DNA of 64,000 nucleotides from Sialis fuliginosa. Lineage: Eukaryota > Arthropoda > Insecta > Megaloptera > Sialidae. Both the position numbers and the translations under genes were made by a program. Positions 37,641 through 50,960 of the stretch are shown piece after piece. The DNA is taken from positions 15,014,701 to 15,078,700 of the forward strand of contig OY540816.1 in the NCBI GenBank assembly GCA_961205875.1. The letters run 5' to 3'. How positions within the stretch are numbered: the stretch's first letter is position 1; every line of letters begins with the position of its first letter. The notes beneath the pieces are model-generated. The model saw only the letters and a program-made list of their open reading frames with translations. It did no database searches and had not been told where the DNA came from.

Positions 37641-37924
37641 CGTACCTACAGTAGAAACAAAATCTATCGAAATTAATGGATTGCATTGCAATTACAGATT
37701 TACTTTTAGTTAAGATTTATTAAATTTCTGTTACAGACTTCGCACTTAATAAAATTTGCAATAATTGAATCAATGTATATTTTATACATAAAGCAAGTTC
37801 TGTTTATGGAATTTAAAAAAATAACGACCGAGGTCATTGGTTACACATTAATCTCGTTATTTGACCTAATTAAAGCGATATCAATAACGATGAGAGTTTT
37901 GAAAATACAAAAACTTTCATACCA

Positions 37925-38115
37925 AGGTCAGAAACGAATCCATAATCGCGGGCGAAAACGAAATTCTCGGCGGCAGATGTCGTATGAGCATTAATCACGC
38001 GAATAATAGACGCGCGGAATGCCCGCGTAGAAAGTTTCATAAATATCAGTCAATGTTGAATGCATATTAAATGCACATCATCGAAAATGCGGACCGCGAG
38101 TATATGTGAAATTGT
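37925..38115. other. CpG-rich patch
   Basis: It contains ATCGCGGGCGAAAACGAAA, GACGCGCGGAATGCCCGCG and GCGGACCGCGAG, which contrasts with flanks almost devoid of CpG. No ORF of note. It could be a promoter or enhancer, for example of an undetected noncoding exon. Confidence 0.3.
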
Positions 38116-38186
38116 GGACAGGGCCGGGATTACCAAACTGATCTGATAAATAATACGTAAAATAACTAATATTGTATAAAGCTCAA

Positions 38187-38515
38187 CGTCCCTCTGTCTG
38201 TGTGGCTGTCTGTCTGTTAGTGCGCTTATAACTATTTTTATAACGTTTTTTTTAATTCATAGATATGTTATCTGGCCAGGTTATAGTATATATTTTGTTA
38301 CATTAGATAACATAAGGAATAAGCAGTGACGATAATAGTAAATCAAGTCGGAAAAAAGTTAAATATTGAACAAAATAATGTAGTAAAGATTTGTGTAGAG
38401 TCAAAAGATCTAAAATAAAGTCCACGATACCTAATCTAACTTTTATATGTAAGCCACAATGACTGTTTTTATTTTACTTATATAGAAAATTAAAAATGTT
38501 TGGGTTCTGTAAAAA
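38187..38515. repeat. Dispersed repeat, family C copy 2
   Basis: Direct partner of 12741-13095, with GTCTGTCTGTTAGTGCGCTT, AAGCAGTGACGATAATAGT and TTAAAAATGTTTGGGTTCTG. Confidence 0.7.
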
Positions 38516-40438
38516 ATATATTTTATGTAAGTACATTTGAAAACAACTGACAACAATTTCAGAAACAGCAATAAACCAAATTTTTAATAATATATATACC
38601 TGTATTGATACCCACCTAGATTAAAAATTGACTACGTACCTGGAAAAGTTATTTTGTTACTTTTAAACTAACAAATAAGATTATTAAAATATTACTACAT
38701 TCTTGTCAACTTTCAAATAGAAATTAAAAGTTTTGGAATTTTTTAACAAACAAAATGATAAATGAAACAACATAATAATAATAATTCATCTTATAAAGAT
38801 TTTCTGAAAAATTAACTATTTTAAATATTTGTATTAAATATTATACACCTACATACGATTCGCATAAAAACCAATTGTATTAATGAATAATTAAGACAAA
38901 AACTCTGACATATAGTTGTAGCTATATATAGTACCACACAGATATCAAATTTCTGATCAATTTGACCGATACGCTACTGATCAATATATCATATTGTTTT
39001 TCGCTAACGCAATATACAAATACATACCATATATACAATGTGTCGCAATTCAGTACCATCATCTCTTCAAAAGAATGAATTAGAAAGTGCCATATGATAA
39101 CGCACTTTATACAGCATGTTTACAAAGTGTTTGCATGCATAGATGTATATTGGTTTTGACGGTTTGTCAATATGATTAAGTTTACTTGCTAATATAGGTA
39201 CTTGCTTAGCGAAATATTTTCTAGAAAATCAAATCAAATTTGTTAAGTAGATTTATATAACATATTGTGTAAAATCTTTGACTCCTGAGTCTCCTAAACG
39301 TCTCCTACTCTGATCGTCCCAGGGTAAATCCTCCATTCATCTGTAATCCCTGTGTGGTGACAGACAGTATTGTACAAATAACTGGCTGTATATATTTTTT
39401 TATTTAAAGCGAAAAATTAAATTTAAAAAAATGTTTATAAAAAGTGTATCTTTTTATTGGTACATTTCTTTAAAACTAATTTAAAAAATACTGTTATAAA
39501 TATAATAATATGTATGTTGTACCTACACACTACTTACATCCTACTATGTTACTACAATTAATTATTTATAGTTGTAAAAAAAATGTATGCTACTTTTATT
39601 TTTTGATATATTAAATATTTTAATTAAATACAAAGAAATGTAAAAAACATTTACAGAAATAAATAAATTTTCACATGCGTTTCCATGGTCAGGAAATATC
39701 GTTAATAATACCTACAACACCTTGACATCTTACTGTTAATGCACATAAATAATATATATCCATTGCGAGCTTTTTCGTGTATAAATAAATTAAATTAATA
39801 CTATTCACCTACATAATAATTATGAACAAATATTAATACACATTTAAAAATTTCACGCACTATATTATTAAAGTAAAATAACAATACCTATAAATTAATT
39901 CTAGCATCAACGCGACTTGCTATTACCTATTAAAATTGATAGGTTAACATTTTTTTCGAAAAAAAAATAATACACCAAATTTTTTTTATATTCACAGTGA
40001 AACCTCGAGACCGGTAAATCTCTCCAAATTTTTTGAAGAATTTAACTATTTTTTATTTATCCTGAGTCGAAATATAAAACCAGTTCTTAACGTTTACGCG
40101 ATAAAGTTTTGTACTTTAAAAATTGTTTTCGGTATAATGGAGTTCGTATGTTAAAAGAAACCAATTTTCAAGGTAAACATAAGAGATTTGTCCTCTTATT
40201 CCATGTGTACCGTAAAATCTGTTTTCTTGAATTCTGTTTCAACGTACAAATTGTAAAATCGCATAAACATTTATAAAAAAAATTTTTGTTGAGACAAGTC
40301 TACTCTACCCATCTTTATTCAGTAATGGACACACATCATTATAACGTATAAGTTATCTTTTTACATGTTATACTTTAAAACTTGGTTTCTTTTTTAAGCG
40401 GTTAAATAAACGACAAAGGGATGTTAATAATATAAGTT
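38516..40438. other. AT-rich spacer, no gene seen
   Basis: No recognisable exon, RNA gene or defined repeat. Confidence 0.45.
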
Positions 40439-40753
40439 ATGTCCGGTATTATAAACGAGCTAACAAAATTTGTACTTTCAAATGGGGTATTAATTTTGTG
40501 ATAGCATCTATGAATTTGTTTTGGAATTTAGAGCAGTAATAATTCAACTTATTATAACACAGTTGGCGAATCTGCCCGTACAAAATAATTTTCATAATAT
40601 CACCACTGTTTTAACTCTGTTGGTTTTTACCTACCCCGCGTGCACGAAACTTGTCAAACACTTCATGAAACTTCGAGGGAACTGTCAGATACGTTTAATA
40701 CCCCATTTGAAAGTGCTTGCAAATTTTGTTAGTTCATTTATAATACCGGACAT
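40439..40753. repeat. MITE with ATGTCCGG ends
   Basis: The left end ATGTCCGGTATTATAAACGA continues GCTAACAAAATTTG, and the right end is the complement (ATGTCCGGTATTATAAATGA). Arms are about 55 bp, including CTTTCAAATGGGGTATTAA on both sides. The 99-codon ORF across it is incidental. Confidence 0.8.
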
Positions 40754-42003
40754 AAAAGTTGCTATGCAAAAGGAGTATGTTCCAAAAGTTCCTGCTTATA
40801 TTCGATATTTAAAAAATTAATTAATTATCATTTTCTTCGTTTACTTATTTAAACGTAAATGCTGAATATAGACCTAATCAAAGTAACATTTAAAACAAAT
40901 ACAAAAATTGAAAAAATCATACATTTTTTTTCACGTAAAATTAGTAAAAAAATCGTCTGTATATTGTATAGAAAACAGATTATCTTAGCTGTACATGTAA
41001 CGTCATGTTTGTAATGGTAATTTATTCTCATTATCAGAGATTAGAGGTACAGATTTTATGCAGGAATGTTATACAGTACATTTGTTTGGTTTAATACTAG
41101 ATATGTTGCGAAATACGTTTAAAAATGATCTCTAGATGAATTATGACTACACCTAATGCAGACTAAATTTATTTTTAGTAATTTATTATATGTTTATGAT
41201 ATATAGTAGTTAATAAATTTCATGATGTGTGTGATATATGTACAATAGGAAATTTAATATTCAAGTCTTTTATGTTGCTCTGTAAAATTTATCATTGTAA
41301 TTAAGTAGCCACGTTTTAATAATTTTGTAATCAAAATAAATGATAAAAATGTTCATACGCGTTGCTTGTACACGATTCCTTATTTAATTCGTAATTAATT
41401 TTAGAAATCCAGATGAAGTAATAGTTGGCAAATAGTATTAAATATAGAATGTTTTTTTTAAAACTGAACCATAATAATAAATTCCGATAATTAATTAATC
41501 ATTTTAATTAGTAATTACAATATTAAGAAATAAGCATATATTTTAATGTATTCTTTTTTGCACTGTTAATCCACAACAAAATCAGCATTGTTGTTTTTGC
41601 ATTAATTGTTTTTTCTTAATATTTGTGAGAATGGTTTTCATAACATAATAATTAACACATAACCTGTACTGCGGATTAATCTTTTTAATTGCAGTTTAAA
41701 ATAATAAACATTATTATTCGTTTAGATAAAAACAAAAGCCATGCCTATCTTAATATGTTAATCATAAAAGAAACTTTAATTATAAAATACAGGACTTTAT
41801 GTTTTTAATTAATCTGAAGTCTCATTACATTTACAATAATTATCTGTTTTAAAAAATGTATATTATAATATAATACATTTTCCGTTAATTAGTTATAATA
41901 TTTTGTACCTATTTATAGTTCGTAATGATTATTTTTTATAACATATAAACATTTTCTAAGATCAATATTGTAACATTAAATCAATAAAGTTTTTTTTTTC
42001 AAT
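40754..42003. other. AT-rich spacer, no gene seen
   Basis: No supported feature. Confidence 0.45.
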
Positions 42004-42262
42004 TTAAAACGCTGGCACTTAACAAAAACGGAGACCGTTACCGTATCGACCTTGCAAATCTGTTATATGTGATTTAATACGAGTGGCATTTTAGCACCGT
42101 CGAAACGGCACGGCGGGCGTTTAAAAAAACATTTTACTAGCGTGTAAGAACGATGGCCGTCGTGACCTTGAAGATCTGTATTATAGAATTCAATTCAAAT
42201 CTGTTCATTTGGATTTTATGCAAATTATACAGTAACGGTTTTTGTTAAGTGCCAGCGCTTAA
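42004..42262. repeat. TTAA-flanked MITE, family B copy 2 (piggyBac-like)
   Basis: The left end TTAAAACGCTGGCACTTAAC and right complement TTAAGCGCTGGCACTTAACA are followed in both arms by AAAAACGG/CCG. The interior shares CGACCTTGCAAATCTGTTAT and GTCGAAACGGC with 3028-3219. Confidence 0.8.
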
Positions 42263-42318
42263 AATTAATACATGTTTAAGTAAGTGATCGTTTTTTTTTC
42301 AAAATGTTTATACAAAGC

Positions 42319-42580
42319 CAGTGGCGTAGATAGGAGTTGGAAAAATCGGCCCTCGCCGTGGACGCAAGGTTTAGGGGACGTGAAAATGGAAGAGCTTTAA
42401 AAGGCATCAAAACCGATATGACGACGAAAAAAAGGTCATCGTTAACACTTGGAGGGCGCAAAAGTTAGCTTTAAGAGGTGTCAAAATCGACATGACGACG
42501 AAAAAAAGGTGTTCATTAACTACAGGGAGCGACTTCTTCGGTATTCACCGGTGGCGCAGCGACCTCTAGCTACACCTCTG
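42319..42580. repeat. Decayed hAT MITE
   Basis: The ends are CAGTGGCGTAGATAGG and complement CAGAGGTGTAGCTAGAGG. The interior holds two copies of a unit with ATGACGACGAAAAAAAGGT (about 42417 and 42492). Possible target duplication sharing AAAGC. Confidence 0.65.
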
Positions 42581-43394
42581 CCTAAAGCAGCGATATATTA
42601 AAGATATTGTCCGTTTTAGGCCAATAAATTATTTCCACTTCTTATAACGATTTTTTAATCATCGCTGAAATTTAACCACTTCTTGAAATCTGCCATTCTA
42701 CAAGGCCTATTGGCAAATACGGTTAAAAACTATATTCAGTAATGAAGATATAAAATAATAAATAATAAATAAGAAGAAACAAAAAATATAATTTTTGTAT
42801 TTTATAATTTCACGTAAAGTACAAAGTACCTTTTACATATTTCCGTTTATAAATTACCTTTTACCATCGTCTGTAACTGGCGACAAAATTAAATAAATAT
42901 AACCTGAGGAAATAATAAATATAATTAAACGTGACATACCAATTTAATTGTGAAATCATTGATAGAAACTAAATTCTTGATTCATCCGACGTTACATTTA
43001 ATTGTACACAGGAATTCAAAACAGTTACAATACGATTATGGCTGATTTCTCTTGTCTTTTTATCTTTTTCTGTTGTAATTAATTTCAAAAATACACTTAA
43101 CCTTCCATAAAAATTAACCTTAGATGAGAAAAGCGACTCATTTCAATTTTATAATACTGTTATGTTAATAGCGAAATGTAAATGTAAACATAAATTACGA
43201 AAGAAAAAACTGTTTGGATCGCATTAGCGCAGTTTGTCTGGATACAGAAGCGAAACTATCGCCGCTTTTATCTCGCGAAATTGTGTTTCTTATTTTATAA
43301 TATTATCATAATGTCGTCAGTTATTAGAATATAATTTATTGGACTTGTTATTTCTCTTCTTTTTAACACACTCTCTTTTGCTGTACTTTAAAAC
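42581..43394. other. AT-rich spacer, no gene seen
   Basis: 43200-43300 is somewhat GC-richer (for example TCGCATTAGCGCAGTTTG, CTATCGCCGCTTTTATCTCG) but has no convincing ORF. Confidence 0.4.
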
Positions 43395-44090
43395 AAATTA
43401 ATACAGAGGAAATACTATTTCACATTCGTTTTGTGCCTTAATCGATCGTTGAAATCACAACAGAGAAAATACAACCATATATTATATTGTTTTTAACATT
43501 TAATTATATTTCCTTTTTTTTTACTGATGTGTAGAAATTAATACAGAGGAAATATTATTTCACATTCAAGTTTAAAGTTTGTATCTTAATCGATCGTTGA
43601 AATCACTAGATTTAACAGAGAAAATACAACCATATACTTATATTGGTTTTAACGTTTAATTATGTTTCTTTTTTTACTGATGTGTACAAATTAATACAGA
43701 AGTAGTCCAGTAAAGAAAGCATTTTGACACGAACTTTTAGGGGCAAGCAATTTTATGGTTGATTATTATTATAGATTTTGGGGCGTAGAAATCGAAAAAA
43801 ATAACCCGGACTGGAGAAAAGTGGTGCAATACCCTTAAAAAATGGGGTTGAAGGGTGAAAACCCCGTTTCCAAGCTGTTTTTCAATTTATATCAAAATCT
43901 AAAATAATCAACTATAAAATTGCTTGCATTTTTTCGCACTTTTCACTGGACTAAGAAAATATTATTTCACATTCGAGTTTAAAGTTTGTGTCTTAATCGA
44001 TCATTGAAATCACTATATTTAACAGAGAAAATGCAACCACATGTTTTTAACATTTAATTATATTTCTTTTTTTACTGATGTGTACAGTAC
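43395..44090. repeat. Three-unit tandem repeat, third unit interrupted
   Basis: Units start AAATTAATACAGAGGAAATA at 43395 and 43535 and AAATTAATACAGA at 43688. Each carries TTAATCGATCGTTGAAATCA and ends near TTTACTGATGTGTA. The third unit resumes after 43951 with AAATATTATTTCACATTCGA. Confidence 0.85.
43705..43951. repeat. TA-flanked MITE inserted in a tandem repeat unit
   Basis: The ends GTCCAGTAAAG and complement GTCCAGTGAAAAG are flanked by TA (43703-43704 and 43952-43953). The arms share GCAAGCAATTTTATGGTTGA/TAGTTGATTATT. The insertion splits the third tandem unit. Confidence 0.85.
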
Positions 44091-44237
44091 AGCTCAAAAT
44101 GCTGTCCAATTTAATAGCATAGGTACTTGAATGCATATTGTGCAGCCCTTTTTAACAATCACTTATTGTTTATACGTCTTGTAGTTCACAAGTTACTACA
44201 TCGATTCGTAGAAATTAGCTGTACATTTATCTATCTG

Positions 44238-44262
44238 TAACACACACACACACACACACACA
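44238..44262. repeat. CA microsatellite
   Basis: Uninterrupted CA dinucleotides. Confidence 0.9.
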
Positions 44263-44691
44263 ATGTAATAATTACGCTGTATTTGTAAAATGTTACTCCA
44301 TTGATACATTGTGTTGGGTTTTAGTTTCTCATCAATACGAACGTACGCATTTGTATGTATTGCATATATGTATGTGTTTGTACATATGCGTACATTATAC
44401 ATACATATGTGTATATTTCGTGTGTGTTTGCCTGTGTGAACCAAATGCAATCGTAACTATATTAAAAAGCGGTATGGAAAACCATACATGACTTCCATGC
44501 TTTTTAAGCTTTTTAAATATTTTTTAATATATGAAAAATTTCAGTGGGATTTGTCAGAAATCAAACTCACCTTTGTATTATAAATATTAGTTTTCTAATG
44601 TCCTAATATCTCAAAAACATACTACACATTCGTAGAATAACTCATTTAACAATTTGAATTTAGTTGCATTTGTTTTTAAGGCAACGTGAAT

Positions 44692-44810
44692 TATACTCTA
44701 TTTCATTTAATTAAGAATGCAATGGTTCCCAGGATTTTGACGGTACGAATCGTAGATTTTACCGTCAAAAACCACGGCAACCACTGCATTCTTAAATGAA
44801 ATAGAGTATA
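44692..44810. repeat. 119-bp near-perfect foldback
   Basis: The left arm starts TATACTCTATTTCATTTAAT and the right arm mirrors it. The left arm has a 3-base insertion (TTA) and both arms share AAGAATGCA.TGGTT and TTTTGACGGTA. The loop is about 15 bases. Confidence 0.85.
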
Positions 44811-46222
44811 GTGACGTATTTTTATCCCTTCAATAACTATTTAGGCACGTACAAATAATAAATGTCCCTCAGCAACGTTTACATTTTAGACGATAAAGGT
44901 TACAAAATTTACAATATTTACAATATTTCTAAAACCCCTAATCCGATTAGCATCAAAATCAATAGGTCTGGAGTACACACTGAGACAATCATTTCCCCCA
45001 AAAATAATTCAGATCGCTGCATTTTTACAATAGTTATCATGAACGAAAGAAAATTCTACATTCAGACACGCACAGCCGCCATGCGGAAATCAACTTTTCT
45101 TTAAGTTTTGAAGATAGTACAATCAGAATCTGCTCTTATCTCGAACATGATTTTTCGACGGTATTACAATACTTCCATTTCTTTCAGAACATGGAAGTAA
45201 AAATGTAAAATTATGTAAATGTAGAAAAAATGTAGTGAACTGTGTTGTGGACATGTTGAATATTTTAAGTCACTATGATTTTATGGATATTAACCCGGGT
45301 AACACCGGGTACAATGCGATAGTTTTATTATAAAATATCATTGAATGTCAAATAAATGACACGAACAACGAAAAAAAACTACATAAATTACATAAATATT
45401 ACGTGTAAGTTTATTTATTTGCGTCAACATTTCTACATACATACAAAACTTAACGGCATTTTGCACTGCCGGGTTATGTAAAGTCTTGTGTGAATCTGTG
45501 TGTGTGTGTGTGTTTGTAAGTTTGTGTGCGTTTGTACCGCATCATGCAGGTTATTTCGGTTTCTTTGAGCCGTGGGAAAGTGCTACGATCGCAGCCGAAG
45601 ACTTTTATATGCACCAGTTATATTTGCATACATGCACACATACTGTTGCGAGTAACCTACTGAAATATTTAAATAAACTCAAAATTTACCCGCGAGTCAA
45701 TTTTGTGGTTGTTGTAAATGAAAAGTGTCTTCAGGGCTCTTTGAAAGTATTTTACATAGAGATTTCAATACGTATTCGTTGCAACGTACTTCGCTGTTGC
45801 TGTGTACAAAATCATTATTTTAATAGTATGGATCGAGAGAAATAGAAAATATGTCTTTTCTATTGTTCAACCTAAAAACAGTATTTCCGAACAACAATCA
45901 TAATTCTTTAGACTCTAAAGAACGAGGCGTAAAAATCCTAAAACGTGGCAAAAACCTATGACGTACAAACATGTATTTTGTATATTAAAATTATAGCAAA
46001 ATTATAAGCAGATAAAAATTGTCAAATCCGCTATATAGCTTACATTTTTATCTTCCTAAAAATGAGCATATTTTAGCTTGATTCCGCCTGATCTGATTAA
46101 CATAGAATTATCCAATGTAGGTTTTGGCCACGTTTTCACGTCTTTTCGCCTATTGGGATGGTTCTCTATACACTGCTTTTTTTCTGAACGTACTTTTAAC
46201 AATGAGTTATCATTACACTGAT
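44811..46222. other. Spacer, no confident gene
   Basis: An open frame at 45486-45845 begins in a GT microsatellite (45497-45512) and shows no domain. 45535-45660 is less AT-rich than its surroundings. I do not call a gene. Confidence 0.35.
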
Positions 46223-46710
46223 AAGGTACTGGCACCAGTCTTGGAGACTTTTAGAGCAAGATATACTATTTTTTGGAATTGATAAACTTCTTTTTTGTAA
46301 TTCTCATGAAGTCCGCAAATATAGTTTGTTTTTTAAATTATAGCTTTTTATTTTGTTTATATTCTTTTATCCAGTAATGGATAAAGTAAAATCAATAATG
46401 GGAAACCCAATGATGGACACTTGCTAATGATTACATAATGATAAGTACTACGACATAAAATTTATAAAATAAAGAATCGTAAAATCTGAAACAATGTAAA
46501 GCAGATGCTATGATAATATAAATAATTAATAAATAGATTACACTAACAATTTGTTTAATTGGCCGATTGTCATCAAATTACGTTATTTTACAATCAAGTG
46601 TCTATAGATAATGATTCAGTAATGGCAGTAATCAAATATCAACAAATATTTTAATATTAATTAAACAAGAATCCAACACTGGGGTATGATTCAAGACTGG
46701 TGCCAGTACC
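46223..46710. repeat. Family D MITE, 488-bp copy
   Basis: The ends are AAGGTACTGGCACCAGTCTT and its complement (GGTACTGGCACCAGTCTTGA). The interior follows family D, with CCAGTAATGGATAAAGTAAA and ATCAACAAATATTTTAA, and lacks part of the left-centre present in other copies. Confidence 0.88.
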
Positions 46711-48420
46711 GTATACAATTTTAGAAATATAAACTACCTTCTCGTTTGAGAAAGTAAAGAACTAAGTATGTGTATATTGTTTACATTTTATTAGTAAGAC
46801 TATAAAATAGAATATTCAATAATGTGCATTCAATAAATATCATTAATAATATTCTAATGAATTATTCCCTGATATCAGTAAATTATAATAGCGTATTTTA
46901 CAATTATAAACAATTAATTAAGTACATGTAAACGACAAGAATTTAAATTACAAAGCTTTCTACAGCAAAATAAATAGATACATAACTTGGCGATACTTTA
47001 GAAGACGCTATACACAATATAATACACACATTAATTTTATTTACATCTTCAATTTTCAAGCCTCTCTCTTGAGCGCAGGTATTTTCAAAGATGACAAGGC
47101 AGTGATACCAAACTAATAAATAGCGAGTCACTGACCTCAACGTTATGCGTCATTTTCCGTTATCAAGGTGAATGAAAACTGTCTTGGAGAAAAATATCTT
47201 AAGTAATCGACTGGCCAATTCACTGAATGTTAGTCGAGATCAATCTCTAACTGTCGTAATTTGTAATATAACAATGTAATAGATGCATGTAGATATGGTA
47301 AATTATTTACATATGTATTGAGTAATTACATGAGATTAGAGACGCCAACTTTGCAATTTCAGATTGGGTAAACTAGTTGTTTTTATTTGTTTAAAAAAGT
47401 TTAATGTGTCCCATTTTGTTTCACTACATACAATCGTCAAAACAATTAATGTATCAAAATAATGTTGGAAAAGGAGGGCAATATCGAAATCTACATAAAC
47501 ATAAAAAAATATTGAAATCTCTACTTTTCAGAGATTTTTCCAAATTGAAATTTCATTCATTTTCCACAGTAATATAATTATCAAGCAATCCAAAAAAGTA
47601 TTTTTTTGCAATTTATCAAGGTTCGTGGTAGTAAAAAAATTATTATTTATCAAATAATCCTCTGAAAAAAATGTAAGCATTTTAAAGCTGAAACTGCACC
47701 CATTCGAACTACATTAGCAAATTTTGTTAAAAAAATGTTTGCACTATTTTTAAGGACTCGCCTTGCTGTGTTTCTAAAATATTAATTTTTTAAAGCTTTA
47801 TTTAAGAAATAAAATAAAAATTAAATAAAAAGCATCCAAACTGTAAGTTTTCTTATTAAAAAAGTTTTTCTTTATTAAAAAATCATAAAATTACCTATTT
47901 TGTCATTAAAAATGTATGCATATTAACTTCCAAAAAGGTTACGTATTATTACAAATGGGGTAATATCATTAAAAATTTACAAAATCAATTAATTTACTGG
48001 ATAATGTAATATTTATTGCATTTTTTCATTCAATATAAAATCCAGGTTACAATCGCAAAATTTCACGGCACGATACAAACAAGAATTTCAATTGCATCGA
48101 ACAAATACCATTTAATTAAATGTTTTCTCATAGACACACACATATGCACATAAACACGTGTTAGTAAACGATAATAACCGTTGTGGCCGTGTTCATCATC
48201 AAGCAATTATAACAAATATGAAGATATCTGTACCGTGAAAATCATACATGCATCGCACGGGCATTTGTTGTGAACTTAGAAAGCCTGCAGTTATGATTTC
48301 TGTTTTCTTTCACTATTTCGCATATTGTATATGGTTCACGCACACTTTGGGTCACGAAATAATAATCATATTGTTTACGTTTTTAAAAGATGTAAATGAA
48401 TGAGATAGAATATGGTCTAA
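46711..48420. other. AT-rich spacer, no gene seen
   Basis: 48050-48350 is slightly GC-richer and lacks repeats; it could be regulatory. Nothing definite. Confidence 0.4.
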
Positions 48421-48591
48421 GATAGAGGTTACACGATCAGTCTGGCATCAGTTCATTCAATGACTGATACCAGACTGACGCCAAACTGATCGTGTAATGC
48501 ATTGACTGACGGATTTTTAAATATTAATATTTTTCATCAGTCTGAAGGTCACGGATTGAACTGATACCAGACTGATCGTGTAACCTCTATC
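48421..48591. repeat. 171-bp TAA-flanked foldback MITE
   Basis: The ends GATAGAGGTTACACGATCAG and complement continue TCTGG.ATCAGTTCA in both arms. TAA duplications flank it (48418-48420, 48592-48594), as for PIF/Harbinger insertions. Internally, the motif CCAGACTGA.....TGATCGTGTAA is repeated. Confidence 0.88.
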
Positions 48592-50548
48592 TAAGGGGAT
48601 CGAGGAAAGCCAAACATTTGGTACCTCTTTCTATCTGTCACCCCAAAATATTAAATATCGAAAAAAATATATAAAATGTGTAATAAATAATATCAAATTT
48701 ATTGTTTAAACGTCAGAATTTAATGAAGATAAAAGTATATGCAAGCTTTCGATTCACAGAATCATCGTCAGGTTTTTAGAAGGAATAAAATTTGATACAG
48801 ATGTCGAAATCTCAACAAAATTCATATTTATATAATATTATAATTATTACTTTTGGGAGGTTTTGACTGTTGTGTTCACAGACAGACACACAGACAATAT
48901 TGATAAAATAAGCCATTTTTTAAGAATAACTGTATTTACATAATTATAAATGAACATTTTTTACTTCTCACTATAAAAACATTGAATCTATCGACTGTTT
49001 ATTTTTTTATATTTAACACAATTCCGTAGCTACAAGAATATTGTAATCGATTGTATGGTACCTAAGTGTATTTTTTATAACCACTGCTCTAAAATCCCGA
49101 GCTTTATACGACTAGAAAAAGAATACTTTTATATATACATAATTAAAAATTTTAAAGCGCTTATGCTAATTAAAATTTATTAAAAACTACTGTGTTTTTA
49201 ATAAAATTATTTGACCTAAACTCAAAACAAGAAAAAAGAAAAATATATACTCATCCAAACAATTAAAGGAACAAAAATTTAAACATTTTTTTTGGGTGTT
49301 TTTTGAAGTGCTGTATCTTTGTGAAAAATGGTCGTATCGAAATAAAACAAAAAGCATTTTAAAGCGTCAAGTTTCTAGTTTTGAGATTTTTTAGCATAAT
49401 TTTTTTTGAGTTACGGTTAACGCGCAATCAAAAGAAATAGTGGGACACAAAAATTTTCCAATTTTTTAAATTTTTTTTAAGGGTCCTCGGGCTTGGGAAA
49501 TTTTTTTTCAGTTAAATCAAGTTAACGTGTTTATTCAGCTTTAATTTGGTTTTTTTTTTGTCTCTCTCAATTTTTTTTGCCGAGATATCTGACTTTAAAT
49601 GAAAAATGATTCTTTTGTCTTCGATGATCAATATATCAGCAACTAATGATTAAATTGTAAATTTAAGGGCAGTTTTAAAAACTTGAATAAATTTCCTACA
49701 AGACACTTTGATGACTTTATTAGAAAAAAATTTTTTTTTACCCTCACCATTAGTTTGAAAAAGTACAAAAAAATGACCTTTTATGTTCTTTTAGTAAATC
49801 TATCGCTACTTTACAAATATTAATGGGAAGACTAATGTTGCCAGGTGATTTTACAGCTTAATGTACCCCCAACAGTTCTATAAATTTTGAAATTGATCCA
49901 TCGAACCGTTTTTCCGAACCGATTTAATTATGTATAATTTAATATAATATGTACTTTGTTTAAACCAAGCAACTAAAAACGTCTTTAATATTATTATTTT
50001 TTTTAATAATAAATAATATATTTTTCAAATACTTCAGCATATTTTTTATGGCCATAATTTACACAAATTACGCATCTCCAGACTGAATAATAATAAATTT
50101 GAACGAATAACGGAGCTTCCATGTAATATTTTAAAATTTAATTAATAACTGTTATTTTTACACGGTACGAACACAAGTTTAAAAATATATATTTTGTATA
50201 ATATATAGATTAATACATATATACAATATACATATGTATTTTTTGTGATTATAAATTACTATATGATAATTTAAAATTTGTATGCGTAGTTCAGAAGTTA
50301 ACGCTATTTCTTTATATGTCAATTCTACTAATTTTATGTATGATTAAAATATGTCGTACACAAAGTTTAGTCAGAAGTATAAACTGGGTGATTTATTTCC
50401 GTGTATAATTGTAACCAAAAATTTCTTATTATTTTAGTGAATGTTCAGTGAAAAATTCAATCGCATTTATTTTTAAATATCTAGTTTATTTCTCTAAATA
50501 TAGGACTGTTTTTTTATGTCAATGACAAAAATTAGTCTTTCTAATGGA
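48592..50548. other. AT-rich spacer, no gene seen
   Basis: No supported feature. 49260-49760 is rich in T-runs and may be an old repeat. Confidence 0.4.
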
Positions 50549-50680
50549 GTGTTCACACCGAAAAAACAAAACAGCAACATCGTGTCTTTTTGACAAAAGT
50601 GCAATAAAGCCTATGCATTTTTAAATACGACAGTGTTTTCAAACACTGTGTTGCTGTTTTGTTTTCTTTGGTGTGAACAC
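50549..50680. repeat. Palindromic MITE, family A copy 2
   Basis: The ends are GTGTTCACACCGAAAAAACA and its complement GTGTTCACACCAAAGAAAAC. The arms continue AAAACAGCAACA on both sides. The interior matches 2045-2167. Confidence 0.85.
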
Positions 50681-50689
50681 CGCATAACA

Positions 50690-50960
50690 CATTTTCGTAA
50701 ATATCTCGACTTCAACGCCACCTTTTTTTGTAAAAATATTTCTTTCCACGTAACTAACACATATTCTGAATATGAGCCAAATCGAATCATAAATAAATAT
50801 TTCCGTAATTATCTCGACCAGCTTTCGGGTCCAAAAAAGGCCAAAAAACAGATAAATTTATCGGAGCACCAAACAAACATATGGTATGAATATGGCTTCG
50901 ATACGTCCAGTGGTTTATGCCTGATGAGATTACTTATATACGCACCAAGACAGGTAATGA
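50690..50960. repeat. Dispersed repeat with ATACGTCCAGTGGTTTA
   Basis: 50858-50930 matches 21330-21400 in the same orientation. The ORF over this area lies mostly in repeat sequence. Confidence 0.5.

Noticed and set aside
40521-40820. 99-codon ORF
   Set aside because: Most of it lies across the MITE with ATGTCCGG ends; a by-product of the inverted repeat.
45486-45845. 119-codon ORF with Cys/Val-rich start
   Set aside because: The N-terminus is translated GT microsatellite, and no splice or domain evidence exists.
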